A stretch of DNA of 56,061 bases from Dichotomicrobium sp964650735. GTDB taxonomy: Bacteria; Pseudomonadota; Alphaproteobacteria; Rhizobiales; Rhodomicrobiaceae. Positions 25,536 to 34,375 of this stretch are shown piece by piece. Made by a program: the position numbers and the translations under genes. Numbering within the stretch: the first letter of the stretch is position 1; every line of letters starts with the position of its first letter. The notes under the pieces were generated by a model. The model saw nothing but the letters and a program-made list of their open reading frames with translations. It did not search any database and had not been told where the DNA came from. The stretch lies in NCBI GenBank assembly GCA_964650735.1, contig CAZYUT010000002.1, positions 1-56,061 on the forward strand, given 5' to 3'.

Positions 25536-27293
25536 ATGGGCGACCGTGACAAGCGCGTCAGCCCCAAGGACCTGGCCGAAATGGCCTCGCTGAAGCACTG
25601 GGGCGCGCGGCCGGAAGAGGCGCAGGCCCAGCGGATGACGCCCAACGCAATCGTCGATTGCGGATGGGGCCGGCTGATCTTTGGTCAGACATTCGCCGAT
25701 TTGGATGCGCTGGCGCATTCGCTGCGCGAGGAAACGGCGGGCCAGCGCGACGTGGCGTTCTATGTGCGCGACCCGCATGTGGTGCTGTCCAGCGCGCCGC
25801 AGGAGCTGTTTCTCGATCCGTCGCACACGTTCCGGCTCCATCTTGACAACCTGGAAGACCAGGCGCCTTCACCGCCCGGCTTCCGCGTCCGCGCGGCGCG
25901 GCCGGATGATGCCGACGCCATCAACATCATCTATCAGTCCCACGGCATGGTGACGTTGCACGACGGCTTTCTCGACGAACTGGATAGCGACAACCCCGTC
26001 AATGTGCTCGTCGCCGACGATCTCAACACGGGCGATGTCCTTGGCGTGGTCATGGGCGTCGATCACATCGTGGCCTTTGGCGACCCGGACAACGGCTCCA
26101 GCCTGTGGGCGCTCGGCGTGGACATGCAGGCGCCGCACCCCGGCGTTGGGCGCGCCCTCGTGCTGGCGCTGGCAGAGCATTTCCGCAAAGCTGGGCGCTC
26201 CTTCATGGACCTCTCCGTCGTGCATGACAACGAAGAGGCTATCCAGCTTTACCGCAAACTCGGCTTCGAGCAGGTTCCGGTCTATTGCATGAAGCGCAAG
26301 AACCCGATCAACGAGCGCCTGTTCATGGGGCCCGCGCCCGAGGAGCAACTGAATATTTATGCGCGGATCATCGTGAACGAGGCGCGCAGGCGCGGGATCG
26401 CGGTGGAGATCGAGGATGCCGCAGCCGGCCTGTTCCGCCTTTCCTTCGGCGGCCGGTCGATCGCCTGCCGCGAATCGCTCAGCGACATGACGAGCGCGGT
26501 CGCCATGAGCCGGTGCATGGACAAGGCGCTGACCCAGCGGCTGCTGCGCCGCGGCGGGCTGAAGGTTCCGGAGCAGATCAAAGTCGATAGCGACGAGGAA
26601 GCAGCGAACTTTCTGCGCCGGCATGGCCGCGTTGTCGTTAAGCCGGCTGAGGGCGAACAGGGCCGCGGCGTATTCGTGGACCTGACCTGCGAGGAAGATG
26701 TGCTTAATGCCGTCGCCGCAGCGAAGTCGCTCTGCGAGACGGTTTTGATGGAGCAATTCATCACCGGGAAAGACCTGCGCATCATCGTGATCGACCGGCA
26801 GGTGATCGCCGCCGCCATTCGCAAGCCGGCCGCCATCATCGGCAATGGCGTCCATACGATCGCCGAACTCATTGAGAAGCAGTCGCGCCGCCGCGCCGCT
26901 GCGACAGGCAATGAGAGCCGCATTCCGCTGGATCAGGAAACCCGCCGCTGCGTCTCCGGCGCGGGCTACGACATGGAATCCGTGCTGCCAGAGGGCGAGG
27001 AGCTTATCGTGCGAAAGACAGCCAATCTGCACACCGGCGGCACGATCCATGACGTGACGGCCGAGCTTCACCCCGAACTGGCCGATGCTGCATTGACCGC
27101 GTCAGACATTCTCGATATGCCCGTGGTCGGCTTGGACTTCATCGTGCCAGCGCCATCCGAGCCAACCTATTTCGTCATCGAGGCGAACGAACGCCCGGGC
27201 CTCGCCAATCACGAGCCGCAGCCGACCGCAGAGAGCTTCATCGATTTCCTGTTCCCGCAGACCGTCACGAGAGACAGAGCCGCCCGCTCATGA
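25536..27293 (+). CDS. ngs: N-acetylglutaminylglutamine synthetase (GNAT plus ATP-grasp fusion)
   Basis: Builds N-acetylglutaminylglutamine, precursor of the osmolyte NAGGN. The 585-residue protein has an N-terminal part of about 105 residues. A GNAT acetyltransferase domain follows at about 110-255 (PHPGVGRALVLALAEHFRKA is the acetyl-CoA loop). An ATP-grasp ligase, RimK/cyanophycin-synthetase-like, lies at about 325-575 (VVKPAEGEQGRGVFVDL; VLMEQFITGKDLRIIVIDRQ; VVGLDFIVPAPSEPTYFVIE; EANERPGL). The acetylation and peptide-bond steps are thus in one chain. AAAGGCAGG precedes the ATG. The stop overlaps the next gene's ATG by 4 bp, so the operon is translationally coupled. Confidence 0.94.
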   Translation: MGDRDKRVSPKDLAEMASLKHWGARPEEAQAQRMTPNAIVDCGWGRLIFGQTFADLDALAHSLREETAGQRDVAFYVRDPHVVLSSAPQELFLDPSHTFRLHLDNLEDQAPSPPGFRVRAARPDDADAINIIYQSHGMVTLHDGFLDELDSDNPVNVLVADDLNTGDVLGVVMGVDHIVAFGDPDNGSSLWALGVDMQAPHPGVGRALVLALAEHFRKAGRSFMDLSVVHDNEEAIQLYRKLGFEQVPVYCMKRKNPINERLFMGPAPEEQLNIYARIIVNEARRRGIAVEIEDAAAGLFRLSFGGRSIACRESLSDMTSAVAMSRCMDKALTQRLLRRGGLKVPEQIKVDSDEEAANFLRRHGRVVVKPAEGEQGRGVFVDLTCEEDVLNAVAAAKSLCETVLMEQFITGKDLRIIVIDRQVIAAAIRKPAAIIGNGVHTIAELIEKQSRRRAAATGNESRIPLDQETRRCVSGAGYDMESVLPEGEELIVRKTANLHTGGTIHDVTAELHPELADAALTASDILDMPVVGLDFIVPAPSEPTYFVIEANERPGLANHEPQPTAESFIDFLFPQTVTRDRAARS

Positions 27294-28564
27294 GCCGCAT
27301 GCGCGACCTGAAAATGGACACCGGGTATTTGCTGAGCACGCTGAAGACCTTGCTCAACATCCCCAGTCCTACGGGCATGACGGATCTGGCGGTCGGGTTC
27401 GTGTGCAGCGAACTGACCAAGCTCGACATCCCCTATGAACTGACGCGGCGCGGCGCCATCCGCGCGAACCTGCCCGGCGCACGCACCTCGCCCGACCGCT
27501 CCGTGTCGGCCCATCTCGACACGCTCGGCGCGATCGTCAAGCGCATCAAGCCATCGGGGCGGCTGGAAATCTCCCCGGTCGGCCACTGGTCCGCGCGGTT
27601 TGCTGAAGGCGCCCGGGTGACGATCTTCATGGACGAGGCGCGCAAGCTGCGCGGGACGATCCTGCCGCTCAAGGCCTCGGGCCACACTTACGGCGACGCG
27701 GTCGATGAAATGCCCGTTGCGTGGTCGAACCTCGAAGTCCGCATCGATGAGCGGATCGACAATGCGCAGGACGCAATCGCGCTTGGCGTCAATGTCGGCG
27801 ACATCATCGCAGTCGACTCCAACCCGCAGTTCGAGGGCAACGGCTTTATCAACGCGCGTCATCTGGACGACAAGGCGGGTGTCGCGGCCGTTCTGACGGC
27901 GGCAAAAGCCATCCGGGAAGCAGGTGCTACGCTCCCGCTCGATTGCCACTTGCTGTTTACGATTTCCGAAGAAGTCGGCGTCGGCGCGTCCCACATCCTC
28001 CACGGCGATGTCGCGGAGATGGTCTCGGTCGATAATGGCACCATCGCACCGGAGCAAAACACGTCCGAATATGGCGTCACCATTGCGATGCAGGACTCAA
28101 GCGGCCCCTTTGACTGGCACCTCACGCGCAGCCTTTTGCATCTGTGCCGGCGCTTTAACATCGAGCATTCGCGCGACGTGTTCAACCATTACCGCAGCGA
28201 TGCCGCGGCCGCGATGGAAGCAGGCAACGACATGCGCGCCGCATTGATCTGCTTCGCGCTGGATGCCTCGCACGGCTATGAGCGCACCCATGTCGATTCG
28301 CTGATCGCGCTATCGCGGCTCATCAGCGTCTACATGCAAAGCCCGCGCCTGTTCGAGCGCGACGAGGAGGCGCTTGGACCCATTGGCGACCTTCCGGCCA
28401 GCGAATACGAGCGCATCGACGAACCTCAAGCGGCGTTCGAGGTCGACGCCTCCGGCGCGGCGCATGGCGACATCCCGGCGCGCGAACCCGCCGAAATGAC
28501 GGAGGCGCATGCGAAGACCTACGCGACCGCAGAGCAGAGCGCGCAAGGCGGGCGCGTCGACTGA
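27290..28564 (+). CDS. NAGGN-system M42-family peptidase
   Basis: Metallopeptidase of 424 residues that always accompanies the NAGGN synthesis genes. Its role is unproven; recycling or trimming of the dipeptide is the usual guess. Metal-site motifs of the M42/M20 fold are seen: SAHLDTLGA (His75, Asp77), NARHLDDKAGVAAVLTA (bridging Asp), TISEEVGVGAS (catalytic Glu pair), SVDNGTIAP, and SHGYERTHVDSL near the C-terminus (last His ligand). A disordered acidic tail of about 50 residues ends it. It starts by ATGA overlap with ngs and ends 8 bp before a convergent TSUP gene. Confidence 0.92.
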   Translation: MSRMRDLKMDTGYLLSTLKTLLNIPSPTGMTDLAVGFVCSELTKLDIPYELTRRGAIRANLPGARTSPDRSVSAHLDTLGAIVKRIKPSGRLEISPVGHWSARFAEGARVTIFMDEARKLRGTILPLKASGHTYGDAVDEMPVAWSNLEVRIDERIDNAQDAIALGVNVGDIIAVDSNPQFEGNGFINARHLDDKAGVAAVLTAAKAIREAGATLPLDCHLLFTISEEVGVGASHILHGDVAEMVSVDNGTIAPEQNTSEYGVTIAMQDSSGPFDWHLTRSLLHLCRRFNIEHSRDVFNHYRSDAAAAMEAGNDMRAALICFALDASHGYERTHVDSLIALSRLISVYMQSPRLFERDEEALGPIGDLPASEYERIDEPQAAFEVDASGAAHGDIPAREPAEMTEAHAKTYATAEQSAQGGRVD

Positions 28565-28572
28565 TCTCGCGA

Positions 28573-29412
28573 TTATATCTGGAAGAACAGGCTGATCAGG
28601 AACCGGAGCGACATAAGCGTCAGGAATATGGCGAAGGCGACTTCGAGCGTGCGCCGGGAAAGGCCATGCGCCACGCGCACGCCCATTGGCGCGGCCAGCA
28701 CGCTCACCGGTCCGATAATCGCAAAACCGATCAGGCTGACATAGCCGAGCGAACCGGGCGGCAGCAGGCTCGCCTCATCCCAGCCCGCCCAGATGTAGCC
28801 CGCCGTCGCCGGGATCGCGATGATCGGCCCCAATCCCGCCCCGGTCGCCACGGCTTGATGAATCTTGCGGCCATAGAGCGTCATGTATGTCGTAAGCTGC
28901 ACCCCGCCGCCGATGCCGATCAGCGTCGAGACCGTTCCAATCAGCCAGCCGACGCCGCGGTCGACCGCCTTGCCCGGCATCTCGGTGCCGAGGTTCCAGC
29001 GACCGCGTCCGAAATAGAGATTGATCGCCATCAACGAGGTCGAGAGGATGTAGACGACCTTGAGCACCGCCGCCTGCACGAAGCTCGCCACGATAACGCC
29101 GCTGAGCACCCCGGCCAGCACTGGTGGGCCAATACGCCGCAGCAGGTCCACGTCTACCGCGCCATGCTTGTAATGCGACTGCACCGAACGGATCGATGTC
29201 GGGATGATGACCGCCAGCGAGGTCCCGACCGCCAGGTGCATCCGCACCTCCAGCGGTACATCGATGATGTTGAAGATCTCATAGAGGATCGGCACGAGAA
29301 TGCCGCCGCCGCCGATGCCGAACAGCCCCGCCAGAAACCCCATCAGCAGCCCGCCAGCCAGCAGCGCGACGACGAGCCAGGCGAGTTCGCCCCAGGGCAG
29401 GCTGATCTCCAT
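28573..29412 (-). CDS. TSUP-family (TauE/SafE) membrane permease 2
   Basis: A 279-residue integral membrane protein with about eight hydrophobic segments. The two family glycine signatures are present: LLMGFLAGLFGIGGGGILVP and GWLIGTVSTLIGIGGGVQLT. Conserved Pro/Ser and Thr positions lie in VGTSLAVIIPTSIRSVQSHY. This belongs to the larger TSUP subgroup, distinct from the shorter protein at 9126-9869. Substrate unknown; sulfite-like or organosulfonate anions are typical. The gene lies 190 bp downstream of the 404-residue membrane protein gene on the same strand, but a terminator-like hairpin separates them, so co-transcription is doubtful. Confidence 0.9.
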   Translation of the reverse strand: MEISLPWGELAWLVVALLAGGLLMGFLAGLFGIGGGGILVPILYEIFNIIDVPLEVRMHLAVGTSLAVIIPTSIRSVQSHYKHGAVDVDLLRRIGPPVLAGVLSGVIVASFVQAAVLKVVYILSTSLMAINLYFGRGRWNLGTEMPGKAVDRGVGWLIGTVSTLIGIGGGVQLTTYMTLYGRKIHQAVATGAGLGPIIAIPATAGYIWAGWDEASLLPPGSLGYVSLIGFAIIGPVSVLAAPMGVRVAHGLSRRTLEVAFAIFLTLMSLRFLISLFFQI

Positions 29413-29484
29413 GGTGAAACTCCAAAGACGCGCCGGCGGGATCGCTGCCTGGCGCGGTCAGACGGACGTGATACGGCGTGCCGC

Positions 29485-29528
29485 CGAAAAGAAACGCCCC
29501 CGGCGCAATAATTCAAACTCCGGGGGCG
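29485..29528 (-). terminator. intrinsic terminator-like hairpin
   Basis: CGCCCCCGG (29495-29503) pairs perfectly with CCGGGGGCG (29520-29528) around a 16-nt A/T-rich loop. On the minus strand it is followed by TTTCTTTTCGG. It sits about 75 bp downstream of the 404-residue membrane protein gene and upstream of the second TSUP gene. Confidence 0.72.
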
Positions 29529-29602
29529 GATACAAGCCTGATTTTGACCGCGTCAACGCCAATATCGGGCCGAGCCGATGCGCCTGCCGGTGCCGCTGAC
29601 CG

Positions 29603-30817
29603 TCATTCCGCTGCGGCGACCTGACTTCGGGCGGCCCGGCGGAAATGCAGCCGGTTCAGCGTTATCACCAGCCAGATCGTTGCTGCCTGCAGGGCGAGCG
29701 CAATGAGGCTCACCAACCAATAGCCGAGGTCAAACTTTTCGACCAGGCCAACGCCGACCAGCCCCTTGTTGACGAAGAAATGAAACATGACCGCCAACGC
29801 CACGCCCGGGCACACCAGCGAATAGGCGCCGGGTGCAAGCTCGCTGCCCGTTACATAACGGCCGAAATAGTCGAACCGGCGCAGGACCACGAGGCCCCAG
29901 AACAGAAACGCCAGTTGCAGGGCGAGAAACCATGTCAGACGCGAGAAGATTTCCACGCCGCCGCCGCTGGCGTCAAAATGCACATGGAGTGCATGATCCT
30001 GCCGCATCAGCGCGATCCCCACGACCGTCAGGATCGGCACGACGATCCATAGCGAGGGCGCGCTCTGGCGCGTGACGCCGTGTTCCATCATCGCACGCAA
30101 CCCGAGCATCGTGTGGACCGCAGTCATGAGCAGCGCCACGACGATGAAGAAGCTTGACAGAACGAATGAAAGCCCCGCGAGCCACGGCTGCGTGCTCATT
30201 GCCGCCGGCGCAGCCAGGCCGACGCCGACCATCGACATCGCGAAGGCCGGCAGCAGTTGCGCGAAACTATTGTTCCGCGTGCAATCGAAGCTGCCGGTAG
30301 TGAGGATGCGGCCCCAGAAGTCTCGCATGATCGCGATCCCCCAAGCGCCGATGGCCAGGAACGCGAGAAGCGCCAGCGGGAACAGATACTCGACGATGCT
30401 CCACAGCCCCGGCACGAAGACCAACCCCACGATGAAGCCGACATTGACCGTCATCGCCAGCGTCAGCGGCGCAGCCAGAAGCTGGGTTTCGTCGTTGCTC
30501 TCGCGCAGGGCGGCGTAGGCCGGCGTTGCCCGGAAGCGAAGCAACTCGCCGATGTTCCATGCGAGAAGCCGGAGATGCATCAAGGTGAAAAAGGCGATGC
30601 CCGCCCCGGCCGCAAGGATCATCGCCTGTTGCACCGCGCCGCCGCCGGAGAAGACCGCCCAGATATCGGCGAAGATGGGCACCGGTCTGCCCGGGTGCGG
30701 CACCCAGTGCAGCAGCCACATGAAGAACGTCACGACCAGACCGCCGGTGCCGAGCGCGGCCAGGAAGTAAAGCGGCGAATAGGATTCGCCCATGCGAATT
30801 CTGGTGTTCGGGAACAT
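29603..30817 (-). CDS. multipass membrane protein, possible TsoY-type family
   Basis: A 404-residue protein with nine or ten hydrophobic segments and few loops. The start at 30817 follows GGGAG; another Met is eight codons in. Conserved-looking elements are SYSPLYFLAALGTGGLVVTF near the N-terminus, SFDCTRNNSFAQLLP in the middle (the only Cys in a polar, conserved-looking loop), MQDHALHVHFDASGGG-like His residues near 280, and HFFVNKGLVGVGLVEKFDLG near the C-terminus. From memory it resembles a tellurite/dicarboxylate-transporter-like family that NCBI calls TsoY (seleno)protein; if so, Cys here stands where some relatives have selenocysteine. This needs a search. A TSUP gene follows. Confidence 0.7.
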   Translation of the reverse strand: MFPNTRIRMGESYSPLYFLAALGTGGLVVTFFMWLLHWVPHPGRPVPIFADIWAVFSGGGAVQQAMILAAGAGIAFFTLMHLRLLAWNIGELLRFRATPAYAALRESNDETQLLAAPLTLAMTVNVGFIVGLVFVPGLWSIVEYLFPLALLAFLAIGAWGIAIMRDFWGRILTTGSFDCTRNNSFAQLLPAFAMSMVGVGLAAPAAMSTQPWLAGLSFVLSSFFIVVALLMTAVHTMLGLRAMMEHGVTRQSAPSLWIVVPILTVVGIALMRQDHALHVHFDASGGGVEIFSRLTWFLALQLAFLFWGLVVLRRFDYFGRYVTGSELAPGAYSLVCPGVALAVMFHFFVNKGLVGVGLVEKFDLGYWLVSLIALALQAATIWLVITLNRLHFRRAARSQVAAAE

Positions 30818-30912
30818 TGTCTCCCATTCCTCCGGTCAAGAGATCGCGTTGAGGCTAAGCTACCGCAGAAACATGCATGGATCTGTGACGCAGTCACCAT
30901 GCGCGCAACGGG

Positions 30913-31947
30913 TTACTGGCTGGCGGCGCGGGAGAGCGGCGGACTGTCGGCGGGCTGGCGCTGGGCTGCGCGGGCGCAATCCAAAAGGGCAAGCGCCTCC
31001 TCGACGACTTCGGGCCCAACGCTCACGCGCGCGGTATTCTCACTCAGATGGCGGCGGAAGGCGCGCGCGCCGGGCAGGCCCTGGACCAGATTGAGCAGAT
31101 GCTTGGTGATCGCGGGCAGGCGCGTTCCGCGCGCCAGTTCGCGCTCGATATAGGGCAGCATCCGACGCACGATCGCCGTGCGGCCGAGCGGCCTCGTGGT
31201 CAGGCCATAGAGGCGGCAATCGACATCAGCTAGCACCATCGGATCGGCGCAAACCGCGCGGCCCAGCATCACGCCGTCGACACGGGTCAGATGCGCCTTC
31301 GCCTGTGCCACGTCCTTGATCCCGCCATTGATGATGATGTTCAGGTCGGGCCGCGTCCGCTTGAGCCGGTAGACCCGGTCATAATCCAGCGGCGGCACAT
31401 CGCGGTTCTGCTTGGGGCTGAGGCCCTGGAGCCATGCCTTACGCGCGTGGATGATGAAGGTCTCGCAGCCGCCAACTGCGACTGTATCAACGAAATGGTT
31501 CAGCCCCGCCTCGCTGTCCTGATCGTCGATGCCGATGCGGCACTTGACCGTCACGGGGATGTCCACGGCCGCGCGCATCGCCGCCACGCAATCGCGCACC
31601 AGCTCGGGCTCGGCCATCAGGCACGCGCCGAAGCGCCCGCGCTGCACGCGGTCAGACGGGCAGCCGATGTTGAGATTGATCTCGTCATAGCCCCAGTCCG
31701 CGCCGATGCGCGCGCACTGCGCCAGCTCACCCGGCTCGCTGCCGCCGAGTTGCAGCGCCACAGGGTGCTCGACCGGGTCGAACGCCAGCAACCGCTCGCG
31801 CGGCCCGTGAATAATCGCGCCGGTCGTGACCATCTCGGTATAGAGCACGGCGCGCCGGCTGATCTGCCGCATCAGGTAGCGGAAGTGCCGGTCCGTCCAG
31901 TCCATCATCGGCGCGACGGCGAATGTGTGGTCGATCTTCTGCGTCAT
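30913..31947 (-). CDS. dusA: tRNA-dihydrouridine synthase A
   Basis: FMN enzyme that reduces uridines 20/20a in tRNA D-loops. From the ATG at 31947 (MTQKIDHTFAVAPMMDWTDR) the protein has 344 residues; the frame continues 59 codons upstream over the truA terminus and that part is not used. The catalytic Cys is in EINLNIGCPSDRVQ (Cys96), followed by RGRFGACLMAEPELV, which is the DusA form of the motif. FMN/phosphate loops NIIINGGIKD and VDGVMLGRAV follow. The C-terminal helical tRNA-binding domain (LARGTRLPAITKHLLNL) confirms DusA and not DusB. Confidence 0.96.
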   Translation of the reverse strand: MTQKIDHTFAVAPMMDWTDRHFRYLMRQISRRAVLYTEMVTTGAIIHGPRERLLAFDPVEHPVALQLGGSEPGELAQCARIGADWGYDEINLNIGCPSDRVQRGRFGACLMAEPELVRDCVAAMRAAVDIPVTVKCRIGIDDQDSEAGLNHFVDTVAVGGCETFIIHARKAWLQGLSPKQNRDVPPLDYDRVYRLKRTRPDLNIIINGGIKDVAQAKAHLTRVDGVMLGRAVCADPMVLADVDCRLYGLTTRPLGRTAIVRRMLPYIERELARGTRLPAITKHLLNLVQGLPGARAFRRHLSENTARVSVGPEVVEEALALLDCARAAQRQPADSPPLSRAASQ

Positions 31948-32015
31948 AATCTTTCGATTTCTGAGACTTGCCCGCCCCTTATCTGAGCTAACGGGTGACT
32001 TCGCGCAAGTGCGGC

Positions 32016-32753
32016 TCAGTCGTAGCCCACCCCGACAAGATACAGCCCGCAGGCGGGCGCGACCGGGCCGCACGCGCTGCGATCGCGCGCCTCCAGCGCG
32101 GCGCGAAGGTCGTCGGCGGACCATTTCCCCTCGCCCACCAGCTTCAGGCTGCCGACAAGCGAGCGGACCTGGTTGTGCATGAACGAGCGCGCGCTCGCGC
32201 GGATCACGATGCGCTCGCCATCACGCGCCGCGTCAAGCAGGTCCAGCGTCTTCACGGGCGAGCACGCCTGGCAGTGGACCGAGCGGAAGGTGGTGAAATC
32301 ATGCGTCCCGGTGAGGGCCTGCGCGGCCGCGTGCATCGCCTCGGCATCCAGCGGGGCAGGCGCGCGCCAGGCGCGGCCCGCATCGAGCGTCAGCGGCGCG
32401 CGGCGGTTCACGATCAGGTATTCATAGTCGCGCCGGGTCGCCGAAAACCGCGCATCGAAATCCGGCGCGACTGGCTCACAGGCCAGCACGGCGACGGGCT
32501 GCGGCTTCAGGTGGAAATTGATCGCGTCACGGATGCGCCCCGGCTCCATCTCCCGCGCCAGATCGAAATGCGCGACCTGACCGCGCGCATGAACGCCCGC
32601 ATCGGTTCGCCCGGCCCCGCGCACATCCACGCGCTCGCCGCTAAACGCCCATATCGCCTCGACCAGCGCGCCCTGCACCGACGGGCCATTCTCCTGCATC
32701 TGCCAACCGACAAACGGTCCACCGTCATATTCGAGCGTGATTTTATAGCGCAT
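32016..32753 (-). CDS. truA: tRNA pseudouridine(38-40) synthase TruA
   Basis: Isomerises U38-U40 in tRNA anticodon arms. From the ATG at 32753 (MRYKITLEYDGGPFVGWQMQ) the protein has 245 residues. The catalytic Asp51 lies in VRGAGRTDAGVHARGQVAHF. The second-half motifs TFRSVHCQACSPVKTL and RSFMHNQVRSLVGSLKLVG are present. The open frame extends 44 codons upstream, across the divergent HAD gene's promoter, without support. It lies about 70 bp upstream of dusA on the same strand, so two tRNA modification genes sit in tandem. Confidence 0.96.
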   Translation of the reverse strand: MRYKITLEYDGGPFVGWQMQENGPSVQGALVEAIWAFSGERVDVRGAGRTDAGVHARGQVAHFDLAREMEPGRIRDAINFHLKPQPVAVLACEPVAPDFDARFSATRRDYEYLIVNRRAPLTLDAGRAWRAPAPLDAEAMHAAAQALTGTHDFTTFRSVHCQACSPVKTLDLLDAARDGERIVIRASARSFMHNQVRSLVGSLKLVGEGKWSADDLRAALEARDRSACGPVAPACGLYLVGVGYD

Positions 32754-32890
32754 GGCTGAGGGTCTTTCGTTCCGCCACGAAGGGGCCGCTTGCGCGCGCA
32801 GCCCCGGCAAGGCTAATTTTGCATTGCACAAGAGACCGGCAGGCGCGCAGGATGACGGCGGCCGCGCAACCACCGAGCAAGGCAAGCGAC

Positions 32891-33760
32891 ATGAACGAAA
32901 CGCTCCCGGACATTCCCATAATGGACCACATCGCGCCGCTGGCGGCGGATTACGCCGCGTGGTTCTGCGATGTGTGGGGCGTCATGCATAATGGCATAAC
33001 CCCGCACGCCAGCGCCGTGCAAGCCTGCGAGGCGTATCGCGGTCAGGGTGGCATCGTCGTCCTTCTGTCCAACTCCCCGCGCCACAGCCCTGGGGTGGCC
33101 GGACAGCTCGACGAGATCGGCGTTTCCCGCGCAAGCTACGACGTGCTCGTTACTTCCGGCGACGTCGCGCGGGCGCAGCTTGAGCGGCGCGGCGGCGGCA
33201 AGGTCTTCCTGCTCGGCCCGGAGCGCGACCGTCCCATGCTCACCGGCCTCGACATCGAACTCACCGGGCCGGATGACGCCGAGGCGGTGCTGTGTTCCGG
33301 CCTGTTTGACGACGAAAGCGAAACGCCGGAAGATTATGCAGATCTGTTCGCGCGGATGCACCAGCGGGGCCTGCCGATGATCTGCGCCAACCCGGACCTG
33401 ATGGTCGAGCGCGGCGACCGGCTCATCTACTGCGCCGGCGCGCTGGCCAGGGTCTACAGCGAATTGGGCGGCGAAGTCGTCTACACAGGCAAACCGCACC
33501 CGCCGATCTATGCGCTTGCGCGTAAGCGGCTGGCCGAAGTTGCCGCGACTGCCCGCGATGGCGGCATCCTCGCGATCGGTGACGGCGTGCACACTGACAT
33601 TGCCGGCGCGGCTGCCGAAGGTCTCGACAGCGTCTTCGTCGCCAGCGGCCTGCATGTCGAGATGGACGAAAGCGACGCGCTCGACCGCGCCGCAATCGCT
33701 GCGCTGTTCGCCGGCAGCCCCCAGAGACCGCGCGCCGCCATGAAGCGTCTTCGCTGGTGA
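32891..33760 (+). CDS. HAD-superfamily subclass IIA hydrolase (TIGR01459 type)
   Basis: A 289-residue phosphatase-like protein. Motif I reads WFCDVWGVMHNGITPH: the first Asp nucleophile is present, while the +2 position is Trp and not the usual acid, a pattern typical of this alphaproteobacterial HAD IIA group. Motif II is VVLLSNSPR, motif III VYTGKPHPPIYALA, motif IV LAIGDGVHTDIAGAAAEG. The start at 32891 has AAGG 8 nt upstream. Substrate unknown; relatives act on sugar or nucleotide phosphates. Divergent from truA; the stop overlaps the frame of the next gene. Confidence 0.9.
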   Translation: MNETLPDIPIMDHIAPLAADYAAWFCDVWGVMHNGITPHASAVQACEAYRGQGGIVVLLSNSPRHSPGVAGQLDEIGVSRASYDVLVTSGDVARAQLERRGGGKVFLLGPERDRPMLTGLDIELTGPDDAEAVLCSGLFDDESETPEDYADLFARMHQRGLPMICANPDLMVERGDRLIYCAGALARVYSELGGEVVYTGKPHPPIYALARKRLAEVAATARDGGILAIGDGVHTDIAGAAAEGLDSVFVASGLHVEMDESDALDRAAIAALFAGSPQRPRAAMKRLRW

Positions 33761-33822
33761 GCAAACAGAACCGCCACGGCTTCAGCCCTCAGATCGTCAA
33801 TAGCACAAGGGAACAATCGCTG

Positions 33823-34359
33823 ATGAAATGGCTACCGGAACGAATGCGCCGGGCGCTGGGCGCGAGCACGCAGGACGGACACCCAGCGGGCAGCGTCGAG
33901 GCTCATATTGACGCCTGGGCCCCGCCGCCAGAACATCACCACAGCTTTGAAGACCTGTTCGTGGGGATGGCAGCGGAATATTCCCACACCATTACCGATG
34001 ACGATGTATCGGCCTTCGGCGCGTTGACCGGCGACACCAATCCGGTTCATTTCAATAAGGAATACGCGGCCGACACCCGCTTTAAAGCCCCAATCGTACA
34101 TGGGATGCTCACCGCAAGCTATATTTCTGCCGTTCTGGGAACCAAGCTGCCGGGGGCGGGCGCGATCTACATGTCGCAGTCGCTGAAATTTCTTGCGCCC
34201 GTCTATTATGGGGAAACCGTCGTCGCCCGCGCCGAGGTGATCGAACTGATCCCGGAAAAGAGCCGCGCGGTGCTCAAATGCACGTGCCGCGTGGACGACC
34301 GGCTGGTGCTGGAGGGCGAGGCCATGCTAATGGTGCCGCAGCGCGAGAAGCAGGGCTGA
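33823..34359 (+). CDS. MaoC-type (R)-specific enoyl-CoA hydratase
   Basis: Hot-dog-fold hydratase converting trans-2-enoyl-CoA to (R)-3-hydroxyacyl-CoA, as PhaJ does. From the ATG at 33823 (AAGGG about 11 nt upstream) it has 178 residues: a 45-residue N-terminal extension and then the domain. The catalytic Asp71 and His76 are in FGALTGDTNPVHFNKEYAAD. FKAPIVHGMLTASYISAVLG and IYMSQSLKFLAPVYYGETV follow. An in-frame GTG at 33757 overlaps the HAD stop (GTGA) and would add 22 residues by translational coupling; that start remains possible. Substrate chain length unknown. Confidence 0.9.
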   Translation: MKWLPERMRRALGASTQDGHPAGSVEAHIDAWAPPPEHHHSFEDLFVGMAAEYSHTITDDDVSAFGALTGDTNPVHFNKEYAADTRFKAPIVHGMLTASYISAVLGTKLPGAGAIYMSQSLKFLAPVYYGETVVARAEVIELIPEKSRAVLKCTCRVDDRLVLEGEAMLMVPQREKQG

Positions 34360-34375
34360 GGAGGACGACAGCGGC

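Noticed and set aside
23697..25841. 714-codon minus-strand frame opposite the NAGGN amidotransferase
   Set aside because: A His/Arg/Val/Ala-rich mirror frame of a GC-rich coding gene with no recognisable domain.
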